Assembly: GCA_025146925.1 (NCBI GenBank)
Contig: CP102260.1
Span: 1,752,001 to 1,816,000, forward strand
From: [Bacteroides] pectinophilus
GTDB taxonomy: Bacteria; Bacillota; Clostridia; Lachnospirales; Lachnospiraceae
Direction: 5' to 3'
Length of the DNA: 64,000 bases
Numbering within the stretch: position 1 is the stretch's first letter; each line of letters starts with the position of its first letter. A program made the translations under genes and the position numbers. Shown piece by piece: positions 26,628 to 35,561 of the stretch. The notes under the pieces are model-generated. The model made no database searches, was not told the DNA's origin, and worked only from the letters and a program-made list of their open reading frames with translations.

Positions 26628-27368
26628 TCACCTTCTTAGCTTCTGCTGTGTTATTCTCTGCTCCATAAATATATATTTGACTATCATCTCTGTTATCTCA
26701 TTAGGTACTGCTTTGAACTGCACCCTTGTCTCATATATGCTTCGGTCATTCTCAAGCGAATACGACATTACAACTTCGCCCAGCAGTTCAAGCTGCTTTG
26801 GTTCATCATTACAGATAATATCAAGAAATACCCTTACAAGGCTTTCTTTCTCGTAATGAATTCCTGAATGCATACGTATTCCGCCGCCGCTTAAATCTAT
26901 GAGCGTTGCCTCAAGCACAGGCCTGGCATTCTGGAACAGCTTTTCATTCCACTGATGCGTACGCTCATATCCCGCTGCCTGAAAATCAGTCAGCACCTGA
27001 ACCTTAACAGGTCTGCTGCATGGGAGCCTGTAGAATCCTCTCCTCTGTACTCTGTGCAGATCACCAATAAGGACAATATCCATCGTATATATATTCATGT
27101 CCTTTGAACGTCCTGTTATCCTGCATGGTCCTGCATATATACTGCTGCCTTCTGAGAAATAAGCATCATATTCCGCACCAACTGCCAGAGGCACTATGCG
27201 TCCCTCATCCAGAGGTACTGCTGCCTTAATCACCATACCATCTTCGTCTTCAATAATGTCAAGGACTTTGCTGTAGTATACTTTCATTCCTTCGGTATTC
27301 TGTTTTTTTCTCGCATTAAGCCTGGTGAGTTCTATCTTTGCCCCAACTGTTATAACGTTTCCCGCCAT
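26628..27368 (-). CDS. YcgR-like flagellar brake protein with PilZ domain
   Basis: A 246-residue protein with an N-terminal YcgR-N-like beta domain (to about 105) and a C-terminal PilZ domain (about 108-240). The PilZ cyclic-di-GMP contacts are present: RxxxR in RRGFYRLP and DxSxxG in LIDLSGGGIRMHSG. Such proteins slow the motor or change its bias when cyclic-di-GMP is high. The gene is inside the fla/che run, between flhG (33 bases) and cheB (4 bases), so the brake should be made with the motor. Which motor part it binds cannot be told from the sequence. Confidence 0.9.
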   Translation of the reverse strand: MAGNVITVGAKIELTRLNARKKQNTEGMKVYYSKVLDIIEDEDGMVIKAAVPLDEGRIVPLAVGAEYDAYFSEGSSIYAGPCRITGRSKDMNIYTMDIVLIGDLHRVQRRGFYRLPCSRPVKVQVLTDFQAAGYERTHQWNEKLFQNARPVLEATLIDLSGGGIRMHSGIHYEKESLVRVFLDIICNDEPKQLELLGEVVMSYSLENDRSIYETRVQFKAVPNEITEMIVKYIFMEQRITQQKLRR

Positions 27369-27401
27369 TAAGATTCACCTCGTATTATTTAGTGTTATAT
27401 A

Positions 27402-28280
27402 TTACATTCCCTTTGAAAAAACATTTTTAAGAAAATTGCGTATGCCGTTCTTTCTGTTAAATACCGGGTCTTCATTAGTTTCCAATGTATGCGCAATATT
27501 ATAAAAATCATGAGCCGGAGCCGAATCAGGAAACGCTATTGAAACCGGTTTCTGCTTCATTACAGCCTTAGGTATTGCATTGTCCTGTGATACTATTCCA
27601 AGGAATTCAATATTAATCTTGAGAAACTGCTTAACTACCATGCTCAGTTTCTCATACAATGCCCTGCCTTCTGAAGCTGATGATACCTTATTGGCTACCA
27701 CTCTTATCCTCGTATTATTATCATCAAATCCTTCATAAAGACTCAGTCCCTTAAGCAGCGCATAGGAATCAGTAATTGATGTGGGTTCAGGCGTTGTTAC
27801 CAGTATAATCTCAGGTGCCGACACAAGGAATTCAAGAACGCTTGACGACATTCCTGCGCCTGTATCTATTATAATAATATCAGCCATCTCTTCAAGTTCT
27901 GACAGCTTGCCAACCATACGCCTTACCTGCTCGCGGTCAAGATTGGCAAGCTTAGCTATACCTGAACCACCCGATATAAACTTAACACCTTCAGGTCCGT
28001 CAAGAATAATATCCTTAAGCTCCTTGCCCTTAAACATCAGATCACTCAGGTTGGTCTTTGGAATAATTCCAAACATAACCTCAATATTAGCAAGTCCGAA
28101 GTCCGCATCAAGTATGATTACCCTCTTGCCCATTCGTGCAAACTGCAGCGCTATATTAATTGAGATGTTGGATTTACCGACACCTCCCTTACCACTTGTT
28201 ACAGCTATTATTCTTGCATTCTCTATAGTCTTCTGATTCTGCTTTTTTATAATTGTTCGTAAATTCTCTGCCTGGTCCAT
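27402..28280 (-). CDS. flhG: FlhG/YlxH, MinD-like ATPase controlling flagellar number
   Basis: A 292-residue ParA/MinD-type ATPase. The deviant Walker A motif SGKGGVGKSNISINIALQFA starts near residue 29. ILDADFGLANIEVMFG (switch I) and the IIIDTGAGMSS switch II segment follow. The N terminus DQAENLR is the FlhG activator helix that stimulates the FlhF GTPase, and a short basic/aromatic C terminus (NFLKNVF) could be the membrane-targeting helix. It follows flhF by 18 bases. Confidence 0.95.
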   Translation of the reverse strand: MDQAENLRTIIKKQNQKTIENARIIAVTSGKGGVGKSNISINIALQFARMGKRVIILDADFGLANIEVMFGIIPKTNLSDLMFKGKELKDIILDGPEGVKFISGGSGIAKLANLDREQVRRMVGKLSELEEMADIIIIDTGAGMSSSVLEFLVSAPEIILVTTPEPTSITDSYALLKGLSLYEGFDDNNTRIRVVANKVSSASEGRALYEKLSMVVKQFLKINIEFLGIVSQDNAIPKAVMKQKPVSIAFPDSAPAHDFYNIAHTLETNEDPVFNRKNGIRNFLKNVFSKGM

Positions 28281-28298
28281 GGTTCCTCCGTCCGGCTG

Positions 28299-29540
28299 TC
28301 AGCCTCCCAGCAGCTGTCTTGCTATTGCCTGCTCGTTAATCACTTCAATATCATTAGGTACATTCTGTCCTGTAGTAGTATATGATAGCTGTGCCCCTGT
28401 TGCCATTCTTATATTAAGTATGTTGCCGTATGCACATGTCTCATCCAGCTTTGTAAATATAAGCCTGTAATCCGGTATATCTGCATACATGCCCGTTATG
28501 TCAAGCATATCCTTATACTTTGTAGTCGCACTGAGTGTAAGATAGCATTCGAGATCAAATGTATCCGAAAGCCCTGCTACCATATCCCTTAACTCATGCA
28601 GCTCAAGCATCTGCTCCTTATCCTTATGTGAGCGCCCTGCCGTATCAACAAATATGAGATCAAAATCCTTGAAATCCTCAAGGCTCTGTGCTATCTCATC
28701 AACTGAATACACAACATTAACGGGACATTCTATGATTGACGCATAAGTATTGAGCTGTTCAACCGCAGCAATTCTATATGTATCGGCCGTTATAAATGCG
28801 ACTTTGTACTGCTTTTCAAGCTTATAGTATGAAGCAAGCTTGGCTATTGTGGTCGTCTTGCCTACACCTGTCGGTCCTATGAACATAATGACCTTGGGCT
28901 TGTCACCTTTTGTCATATATACAGGCTCTCCGAGCTTAAGAATTATCTTCTGATACACACATCCGAGAAGGCTGTCTATGCTTGCCTCCTTCTTGATAGA
29001 GCCACTCACTTCATTAATAATTGCATTGGCATATTTTTCATTAACTTCATTATCTATGAGCTTGTTATAGATAAGCTGCAGATACTTAAAGTTACTGTTA
29101 TTATTTTCCTTAGTCTGCTTTTCCTGACTTACAGGTTCTTTTTCAGCTGCGGCAGCCATCTCCTCATACGCCCTCGCAACGGCAGGTGAAGGTGCCCCTC
29201 CCTTGTTCATCTGCTGACTCAGCATGTTATGCAGCGAATCAAGTTTCTCCTCAATAACTGCCGAATCATTCATTACATCCAGCTTTTCATCAACAACCGC
29301 CGTAAATGTACTGCCTGCTTTTGGTGATGCAGGCTGGTGTTTTGCAGCATTCATGTTGCTTATAAATTCATTTTCTTCAAGTGCTGCCGTCACCTCGACA
29401 ACATCTTTTCTGAACAACCTGAAAATGCCTCTTTGCTTAAGCGTCTTTACATTAAGAACTACTGCATTACTTCCAAGTTCATCCTTAGCTTTAAGTATCG
29501 CCTCCGTCTCCGTTGGCGCCTGAAATTTTTTAACTATCAT
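28299..29540 (-). CDS. flhF: FlhF, SRP-type GTPase for flagellar placement
   Basis: A 413-residue SRP-family GTPase. A basic N-terminal B domain and a linker (to about 145) precede the N and G domains. The P-loop IGPTGVGKTTTIAKLASYY, the ADTYRIAAVEQL box, DTAGRSHKDK and TKLDE are all intact. FlhF recruits early flagellar parts to the correct site and works as a pair with FlhG, encoded next. It begins one base after flhA ends. Confidence 0.95.
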   Translation of the reverse strand: MIVKKFQAPTETEAILKAKDELGSNAVVLNVKTLKQRGIFRLFRKDVVEVTAALEENEFISNMNAAKHQPASPKAGSTFTAVVDEKLDVMNDSAVIEEKLDSLHNMLSQQMNKGGAPSPAVARAYEEMAAAAEKEPVSQEKQTKENNNSNFKYLQLIYNKLIDNEVNEKYANAIINEVSGSIKKEASIDSLLGCVYQKIILKLGEPVYMTKGDKPKVIMFIGPTGVGKTTTIAKLASYYKLEKQYKVAFITADTYRIAAVEQLNTYASIIECPVNVVYSVDEIAQSLEDFKDFDLIFVDTAGRSHKDKEQMLELHELRDMVAGLSDTFDLECYLTLSATTKYKDMLDITGMYADIPDYRLIFTKLDETCAYGNILNIRMATGAQLSYTTTGQNVPNDIEVINEQAIARQLLGG

Positions 29541-29541
29541 A

Positions 29542-31581
29542 CTATGCCGTCACCATCCCCACTGACTGTAATTCAACATCTGATTCAACTTCATTATATG
29601 AAACAACTATTATGTCTTTGTAATAGTCACTTGCAAGCTTCTTAAAATACATTCTGACAATCGGTGATGTAACAACAATAGGATTCTTACCGATATCTTC
29701 AAGTTTTTTAAGTTCAATTCCAAGTGAATTCATGATAAGCTTAGTTCTCTCCGGATCAAGTGTAAGATATGCACCCTGCTCTGTCTGCTTAACCGAACCC
29801 ATAATCTCCTGTTCAATCTTCGGATCAAGTGTAATTACCTGTGTAGTCTCATTAGCAGGGAAATACTTCATCGATATTGCTCTCTTAAGGCTCTGTCTTA
29901 CGTACTCTGTCAAGATATCCGTATCTCTTGTTACGCCTGCATGGTCGGCAAGTGTTTCAAGAATTGTAACCATATCACGTATTGATATTCCTTCTTCAAG
30001 AAGATTCTGAAGCACCTTCTGTATATCACCGATTCCAAGAAGCTTTGGAATAAGCTCATCAATAAGCGTAGAATTATTCTCTTTAATATTATTAATAAGA
30101 TTCTGCACATCCTGTCTTGTAAGAAGTTCAGCAATATGCTGTCTTATAACTTCCGTAAGGTGTGTTGCAATAATAGAAGGCGGGTCAACTACAGTATATC
30201 CAAGTGACTCAGCTCTCTCTCTCTGGCTCTCTGTTATCCATATTGCCGGAAGATGGAACGACGGTTCAAATGTAGGAATACCTGTTATCTCTTCCTCTAC
30301 ATATCCCGGGTTCATTGCCATATAATGGTCAAAAAGGATCTCACCTTCGCTTACCTGTATACCCTTAATCTTAATTATATACTGGTTAGGATTAAGCTGA
30401 ATATTATCTCTCAGACGTATTATAGGAACAACCGCACCCAGCTCGAGCGCTATCTGGCGTCTTATCATTACAACTCTGTCAAGGAGGTCTCCGCCCTGAT
30501 TAACATCAGCCAGTGGAATAATGCCATAACCAAACTCAAGCTCTATAGGGTCAACGTTAAGGAGCGATACAACATTCTCCGGCCTTCGTATCTCCTGTGC
30601 CGCATCTTCCTCCGACTGCACTTCCTCCTCTATTGCCTGTTCACCTGCTGTCTTGCCTACATTCCTGCTCACGATTATAAGTACAATACCAATCGGGACG
30701 AAAATATATATAGGAAGCGGCGTAAACACGCCAATAAACACCATGGCTGCACCAACCATAAGCAACACCTTGTCAAGTGAAAACAGCTCCTGGACAAGCG
30801 TATCTGAAAGTCCTTCCTCAGAAGATGCTTTTGTAACAATAATACCATTGGATAATGATATCAGCAGTGATGGAATCTGGCTGCAGAGTCCGTCACCAAT
30901 TGTAAGTATTGTATAAGTATTAAGTGCTTCGTTAATATCCATGCCCTGACGGAGAACTGCCATAAGGATACCACCCACAAGGTTGACACCTGTGATTATA
31001 AGACCTGCAGTGGCATCACCCTTAACATACTTATTGGCACCATCCATAGATCCAAAGAATGCATTCTCCTGCTGCAGTTTCTTACGTCTTACAGCTGCTT
31101 CCTTATCTGTGATTGCTCCTGCATTAAGGTCTGAATCAATAGCCATCTGCTTACCCGGCATGGCATCAAGTGTAAATCTCGCAGTTACCTCTGATACTCG
31201 TTCAGAACCTTTGTTAATTACAACAAACTGCACAACCGTAATAAGAATGAATACGATTGCGCCGATAATTATATCACCACCTCCGACAAATGAACCGAAT
31301 GTGGTGATGACCTTACCCGGATTACCCGTTTTAAGAAGAAGCTTTGTTGATGAAATATTAAGTGAGATTCTGAATATTGTTGTAAACAGAATCATTGTCG
31401 GGAACGCCGACATATCCAGAACTTCCTTTGCAAAAAGTGCGTTAAAAAGAATAATCATCGCTACTGATATATTAAGCGCAACCAGAATATCCAATAACCA
31501 GCTCGGAATCGAGACAATCATGAATATAACTGCTGCAAGTATATATATGCCGATAAATAAATCTGTCTTCCTGATATTCAC
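29542..31581 (-). CDS. flhA: Flagellar type III export gate protein FlhA
   Basis: A 679-residue FlhA: about eight transmembrane helices in the N-terminal half (to about 310) and a cytosolic C-terminal half that docks chaperone-substrate complexes. The conserved FHIPEP-region equivalents include FVGGGDIIIGAIVFIL and SEVTARFTLDAMPGKQMAIDSDLNAG. It lies three bases after flhB and one before flhF. Typical length and complete. Confidence 0.97.
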   Translation of the reverse strand: MNIRKTDLFIGIYILAAVIFMIVSIPSWLLDILVALNISVAMIILFNALFAKEVLDMSAFPTMILFTTIFRISLNISSTKLLLKTGNPGKVITTFGSFVGGGDIIIGAIVFILITVVQFVVINKGSERVSEVTARFTLDAMPGKQMAIDSDLNAGAITDKEAAVRRKKLQQENAFFGSMDGANKYVKGDATAGLIITGVNLVGGILMAVLRQGMDINEALNTYTILTIGDGLCSQIPSLLISLSNGIIVTKASSEEGLSDTLVQELFSLDKVLLMVGAAMVFIGVFTPLPIYIFVPIGIVLIIVSRNVGKTAGEQAIEEEVQSEEDAAQEIRRPENVVSLLNVDPIELEFGYGIIPLADVNQGGDLLDRVVMIRRQIALELGAVVPIIRLRDNIQLNPNQYIIKIKGIQVSEGEILFDHYMAMNPGYVEEEITGIPTFEPSFHLPAIWITESQRERAESLGYTVVDPPSIIATHLTEVIRQHIAELLTRQDVQNLINNIKENNSTLIDELIPKLLGIGDIQKVLQNLLEEGISIRDMVTILETLADHAGVTRDTDILTEYVRQSLKRAISMKYFPANETTQVITLDPKIEQEIMGSVKQTEQGAYLTLDPERTKLIMNSLGIELKKLEDIGKNPIVVTSPIVRMYFKKLASDYYKDIIVVSYNEVESDVELQSVGMVTA

Positions 31582-31584
31582 CGT

Positions 31585-32745
31585 TTATCTTCTCCCTTCG
31601 TCCATATTATAATTATTCTTAAGCGAATATACGAATGCCAGCACTTCTGCTACCGCCTGATAAAGCTCAGGAGGAATCTGTGCTCCAATCTCAACATTAT
31701 TGTACAATATTCTGGCCAGAGGCTTATTCTCAACTATCTCTATGCCATATTCTTTGGCTTTGGCCTTTATGTCAAAAGCAAGGTAGTCAGCACCTTTGGC
31801 TATTACTACGGGAGCCTGCCCCTTATTAGCCTCATACTTCAATGCGACCGCAAAATGTGTAGGGTTCGTAATAACAACATCAGCCTGCGGCAGAGCTTCC
31901 ATCATCCTTCGTCTTGAAACCTGCTGCATTCTGCGCCGTATCTGCCCTTTGACCTGCGGATCACCTTCAGTGTTCTTAAATTCGTCTTTTACCTCCTGCT
32001 TTGTCATCTTCATATCTTCCTTAAACTTATGTCTCTGATATATAAGATCAACAAAGCCAATCACAAGGAACACCGCGCTTATCTTAATTCCAAGGTCAAC
32101 AATTATGTCCCCGACAATCTCAAGTGCCTCATACAGAGATATATTATAAAATGTATACAAAACTCCAAGCTTATCTTTAACTGTTGTATATATCACATAG
32201 CTCATGACCGCAATCATCGCAACAGACTTGCCAACCTCAAAAAGCTGCTTCACATTAAACATTCTCTTAAGACCTGATATAGGACTTATCTTGCTGAGCT
32301 TCGGCTGAAGCGGTTTGGTGGTTACCATCCACTTCTGCTGCAAGGCATTACCAAGAATCGCTATAACTACTGCCAACGCAATAAACGGCACAATCATGTT
32401 AAGAACCGTTGTAAGTCCAAGACTTACGACACCGGTAGCATCAACCATTCTCATTCCATATTCGCTGTTACTGATTATCTTTCCAAACAGATCATAGAAC
32501 TCACTAAAACATTCTATCATCTGCTGACCCAAATTGCCAATATAAAATTTAATAACCACAAAAAGGGCCAGCAGCATAAGAGCAGTTATAATCTCCTTAC
32601 TCTTCGCAACCTGTCCTTCCTTACGTGCGTCATTTAATTTTTTAGCTGTAGGTACCTCCGTCTTTTCTCCGCCAGGACCATCCTTTGCAAAGAACTGGAG
32701 GTCATATTCAAGCCGCAGCCTTACTTCCCCATCCAAATCATTCAA
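31585..32745 (-). CDS. flhB: Flagellar export protein FlhB, substrate-specificity switch
   Basis: A 386-residue FlhB with four transmembrane segments and a cytosolic C-terminal domain. The self-cleaving NPTH motif is present (VVITNPTHFAVALKYE, about residue 290), followed by KAKEYGIEIVENKPLARILY. The N terminus KTEVPTAKKLNDARKEGQVAKSKE is typical. Together with FliK (encoded upstream) it switches export from hook to filament proteins. The gene is 11 bases after fliR and 3 before flhA. Confidence 0.96.
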   Translation of the reverse strand: MNDLDGEVRLRLEYDLQFFAKDGPGGEKTEVPTAKKLNDARKEGQVAKSKEIITALMLLALFVVIKFYIGNLGQQMIECFSEFYDLFGKIISNSEYGMRMVDATGVVSLGLTTVLNMIVPFIALAVVIAILGNALQQKWMVTTKPLQPKLSKISPISGLKRMFNVKQLFEVGKSVAMIAVMSYVIYTTVKDKLGVLYTFYNISLYEALEIVGDIIVDLGIKISAVFLVIGFVDLIYQRHKFKEDMKMTKQEVKDEFKNTEGDPQVKGQIRRRMQQVSRRRMMEALPQADVVITNPTHFAVALKYEANKGQAPVVIAKGADYLAFDIKAKAKEYGIEIVENKPLARILYNNVEIGAQIPPELYQAVAEVLAFVYSLKNNYNMDEGRR

Positions 32746-32756
32746 CTTAATTACCT

Positions 32757-33539
32757 CTATACCGGCGTCATGGAATTAACAATCTGCACCATAATAGTCC
32801 GTATCTCCTGAAAAATATAATTAGATACCGACGGCAGCATAACTAAAGTAAATGTAACAACAATGATACCAACAAAAATCTTAAGCTGCATACCCATTAC
32901 AAACATGTTCATCTGAGGTGCTATACGTGCAAGCACACCAAGAATGCAGTTAAGAAGCATCATACATGCAAACATCGGAAGAGCTATCCTGAATCCTATG
33001 ACAAAGTAGTCTCCGATAAAATCAACAATAGTTGTATACAGCGATGGTCTAAATGCTGCCTGGCCAATCGGAATAACCTTATATGTATCAACAATTGCAG
33101 ATACAAGATATCTGTAAAGACCCGATACAATAAGAAGAAGAGACAGCAGATAATAATAAAGATTACTCATTATACCTACCTGTGTTTTCGTTGTCGGGTC
33201 AAATATAGTTGCCATCGAGATACCCATGTCAACATCAATAATATGTCCTGAAAACATAATAATCTGAACACTCGCATTAGCCGCATATCCAAGCAGAAGC
33301 CCAACAGCAGCCTCACTAAGTACTATTGCAGCATAATCCAGCATTCCGCTATATGTATATGTAATACCCAGATCCAGAGTATATACCAATATTGCCAGTG
33401 CAAATGAAAAACCGATTTTCACTCTGTTAGGTGTATTCGCCGTATTAAAAAATGGCGCTGCATAGACAAAGGTTGAAATACGCACCAAAATCAATATAAA
33501 TAATTCAAACTCCTGTAATGCAACGCTATAATTAATCAT
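32757..33539 (-). CDS. fliR: Flagellar export gate protein FliR
   Basis: A 260-residue, strongly hydrophobic protein with about six transmembrane segments, as expected for FliR. The conserved FILVRISTFVYAAPFFNT opening and the GYAANASVQIIMFSGHIIDVDMG segment are recognisable. It lies in the invariant fliP-fliQ-fliR-flhB-flhA order, 10 bases after fliQ and 11 before flhB. Confidence 0.94.
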   Translation of the reverse strand: MINYSVALQEFELFILILVRISTFVYAAPFFNTANTPNRVKIGFSFALAILVYTLDLGITYTYSGMLDYAAIVLSEAAVGLLLGYAANASVQIIMFSGHIIDVDMGISMATIFDPTTKTQVGIMSNLYYYLLSLLLIVSGLYRYLVSAIVDTYKVIPIGQAAFRPSLYTTIVDFIGDYFVIGFRIALPMFACMMLLNCILGVLARIAPQMNMFVMGMQLKIFVGIIVVTFTLVMLPSVSNYIFQEIRTIMVQIVNSMTPV

Positions 33540-33549
33540 GTTTTATTCC

Positions 33550-33819
33550 CTAATGAATATACTGTCCAAAATTCCCCCACAACTGCGTTATGAATTCTAC
33601 AATTCTGTTAATCATCCAAGAACCCAGTATCATGAGAGTTATAAATATAGAAAGCATTTTAGGAACAAATGTAAGTGTCTGTTCCTGAATAGATGTAATT
33701 GTCTGTATAAGACTTATTACAAGGCCTACAATCATAGATATAACAAGTACGGGCATTGATGTCTGTACTATTATCCATATAGTCTGCCGGGCAATAGTTA
33801 TAATATCCTGCTCAGTCAT
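33550..33819 (-). CDS. fliQ: Flagellar export gate protein FliQ
   Basis: An 89-residue FliQ with two transmembrane helices (ARQTIWIIVQTSMPVLVISM and an ILGSWMINRIVEFI helix). The start at 33819 (MTEQDIITIARQ) has GGATGG eight bases upstream and gives the family's usual 89 residues. A start four codons earlier would have its ribosome site touching the codon. It is placed between fliP and fliR. Confidence 0.95.
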   Translation of the reverse strand: MTEQDIITIARQTIWIIVQTSMPVLVISMIVGLVISLIQTITSIQEQTLTFVPKMLSIFITLMILGSWMINRIVEFITQLWGNFGQYIH

Positions 33820-33839
33820 CTGCAATCCCATCCTTTCAC

Positions 33840-34676
33840 TTATGAAAACGTCTGCATAAGGTTACCTATAACAAGATTCCATCCGTCAGCCATTACAAAC
33901 AGCAGTATCTTGAACGGCATTGATATCGTCGTAGGCGGGAGCATCATCATACCCATCGACATAAGTACCGATGAAACCACCATATCTATAACAATAAACG
34001 GAATATATATAAGGAAACCTATAATAAATGCTATTCTCAACTCGCTTATTATAAAAGCCGGAATCAGGACATTAAGCGGAATATCATCCTCATTCTCAAT
34101 GCTTCCTGCCTCTGTGCCCGCAATATTAAGAAATGTATCCAGGTCCTTCGTTGAAACCTGCTTGAGCATAAATGCACGCATCGGTTTTATTCCTGCATCA
34201 AATGCCTGCTCGGTTGTAATCTCATTGTTAGATAACGGCTTTATTGCACTGTCATACACCTGTGTAAATGTAGGCGACATGACAAAAAAGGTCAAAAATA
34301 TAGACAAGCCAATCAGTACCTGATTAGGCGGAATCGTCTGCACACCTAACGCAGCTCTTGTAAAGTGAAGAACTATAACGATTCTCGTAAATGACGTAAG
34401 CAGCATCAATATTGATGGTGCCAGTGATATTATCGTAAGCACTAAAAGCATCTGTAATACACTTGCCATATCACTTCCATCACCGGCCGCAACACTAAAA
34501 TTAATAAGATTATTATTATTATTGCTGCCTGCCGCTGTTGCCGTCTCCTGGGCGGCTGTCGTTGCCTGTGTTGCCGAAGCAGTACCTGCCGTACACAGAC
34601 ATACGACAATTACTACCGCAACCAGCATGGCTGCCTTACTTATGACTCTTCCATGCTTTTTAATAAATCGTAACAT
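33840..34676 (-). CDS. fliP: Flagellar export gate protein FliP
   Basis: A 278-residue FliP with a long N-terminal signal sequence (about 1-36, ending near TASA) and an Ala/Thr/Asn-rich segment. The core follows: LLTSFTRIVIVLHFTRAALGVQTIPPNQVLIGLS, PTFTQVYDSAIKPL and, at the C terminus, MGMMMLPPTTISMPFKILLFV. Together with FliQ and FliR it forms the export pore. It lies 12 bases after fliO. Confidence 0.95.
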   Translation of the reverse strand: MLRFIKKHGRVISKAAMLVAVVIVVCLCTAGTASATQATTAAQETATAAGSNNNNNLINFSVAAGDGSDMASVLQMLLVLTIISLAPSILMLLTSFTRIVIVLHFTRAALGVQTIPPNQVLIGLSIFLTFFVMSPTFTQVYDSAIKPLSNNEITTEQAFDAGIKPMRAFMLKQVSTKDLDTFLNIAGTEAGSIENEDDIPLNVLIPAFIISELRIAFIIGFLIYIPFIVIDMVVSSVLMSMGMMMLPPTTISMPFKILLFVMADGWNLVIGNLMQTFS

Positions 34677-34688
34677 AGTTCATCCCAC

Positions 34689-35060
34689 CTAATCTTCTGG
34701 CTTGTCCTTCTTTAACTTATCCAATATAGCTTTGAAGCTGTCGGAATGAGATTCAGTTGTTGTACTGTTATAAATCAAATCCTCTCCATCCAGTTCACAA
34801 AGATACGTTATCGTATCCTTGCATACTGCAATGGCAAAATACTTCTTACCTATCTTAATTATCTGAATGTACTTATTATTAGAAATTCTGAATGTCTCCA
34901 ATACATTGACATTACTGCCGGCCATCTTATTCTTCTGATAACTGCCAACGAATCTCGTTGTAAAATATGTAAGTGCAAGCACAAATATAAATATCAGAAT
35001 CATAGAAATCAACTGTGCAATTGAATCAATTGTACCGGACGAAATCTTCAAAAATGCCAT
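34689..35060 (-). CDS. fliO: Flagellar biosynthesis protein FliO (FliZ-like)
   Basis: A 123-residue protein with one N-terminal transmembrane helix (about 14-34) and a small cytosolic beta domain (KNKMAGSNVNVLETFRISNNKYIQIIKIGKKYFAIAV), the pattern of FliO/Bacillus FliZ. FliO assists assembly of the FliP pore. The sequence is poorly conserved in general, so position before fliP and after cheY is a large part of the case. I chose ATG at 35060. A TTG twelve bases earlier, overlapping the cheY stop, is possible; neither has a strong ribosome site. Confidence 0.85.
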   Translation of the reverse strand: MAFLKISSGTIDSIAQLISMILIFIFVLALTYFTTRFVGSYQKNKMAGSNVNVLETFRISNNKYIQIIKIGKKYFAIAVCKDTITYLCELDGEDLIYNSTTTESHSDSFKAILDKLKKDKPED

Positions 35061-35064
35061 CAGA

Positions 35065-35427
35065 CTAACCAATTACTTTCTTAACTGCCTCAATTACACG
35101 GTCTGCCTGGAAAGGCTTAACAATAAAATCCTTAGCTCCTGACTGGATAGACTCAATTACCATTGCCTGCTGACCCATTGCTGAACACATAATTACCATA
35201 GCATTAGGGTCTCCGGCCTTAATCTTCTTAAGAGCCTCTATACCATCCATCTCAGGCATTGTAATATCCATAAGTACCAAGTCCGGTTTAAGTTCATTAT
35301 ACTTCTCAACTGCCTTAGCACCATTCTCAGCTTCTCCTGCAATGTTGTAACCATTCTTTGTGAGAATGTCCTTTATCATCATTCTCATAAATGCTGCATC
35401 ATCACATATCAAAATATTCTTTGCCAT
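35065..35427 (-). CDS. cheY: Chemotaxis response regulator CheY
   Basis: A 120-residue single-domain response regulator. The acidic pair is at residues 9-10, phospho-accepting Asp54 in LVLMDITMPEMDG, the Thr/Ser switch in MCSAMG and the conserved Lys in FIVKPF. CheA-P phosphorylates it, and CheY-P binds FliM and FliY at the switch. AAGGAG lies before the ATG. A 134-base gap separates it from the fliY region, the largest gap inside this block. Confidence 0.97.
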   Translation of the reverse strand: MAKNILICDDAAFMRMMIKDILTKNGYNIAGEAENGAKAVEKYNELKPDLVLMDITMPEMDGIEALKKIKAGDPNAMVIMCSAMGQQAMVIESIQSGAKDFIVKPFQADRVIEAVKKVIG

Positions 35428-35561
35428 ACCTGTTCTCCTTACTTCATATTATTCTAATGTGGCTGACAAGCCCAAATAATTCCAATGATTTAAAATAACA
35501 CATTGAACATTATACACTAAAACTTTGTAATTTCCTATTACTTTTTGTGTTTTTTGCAAAA

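Noticed and set aside
30983-31612. Open frame on the plus strand opposite flhA and the end of flhB
   Set aside because: It crosses two real genes on the other strand and has no start signal or family features.
35509-35514. TATAAT in the 134-base gap before cheY as an internal promoter
   Set aside because: A perfect -10 but no acceptable -35 at 15-19 bases, so not listed as a feature; 5'-end mapping would decide.
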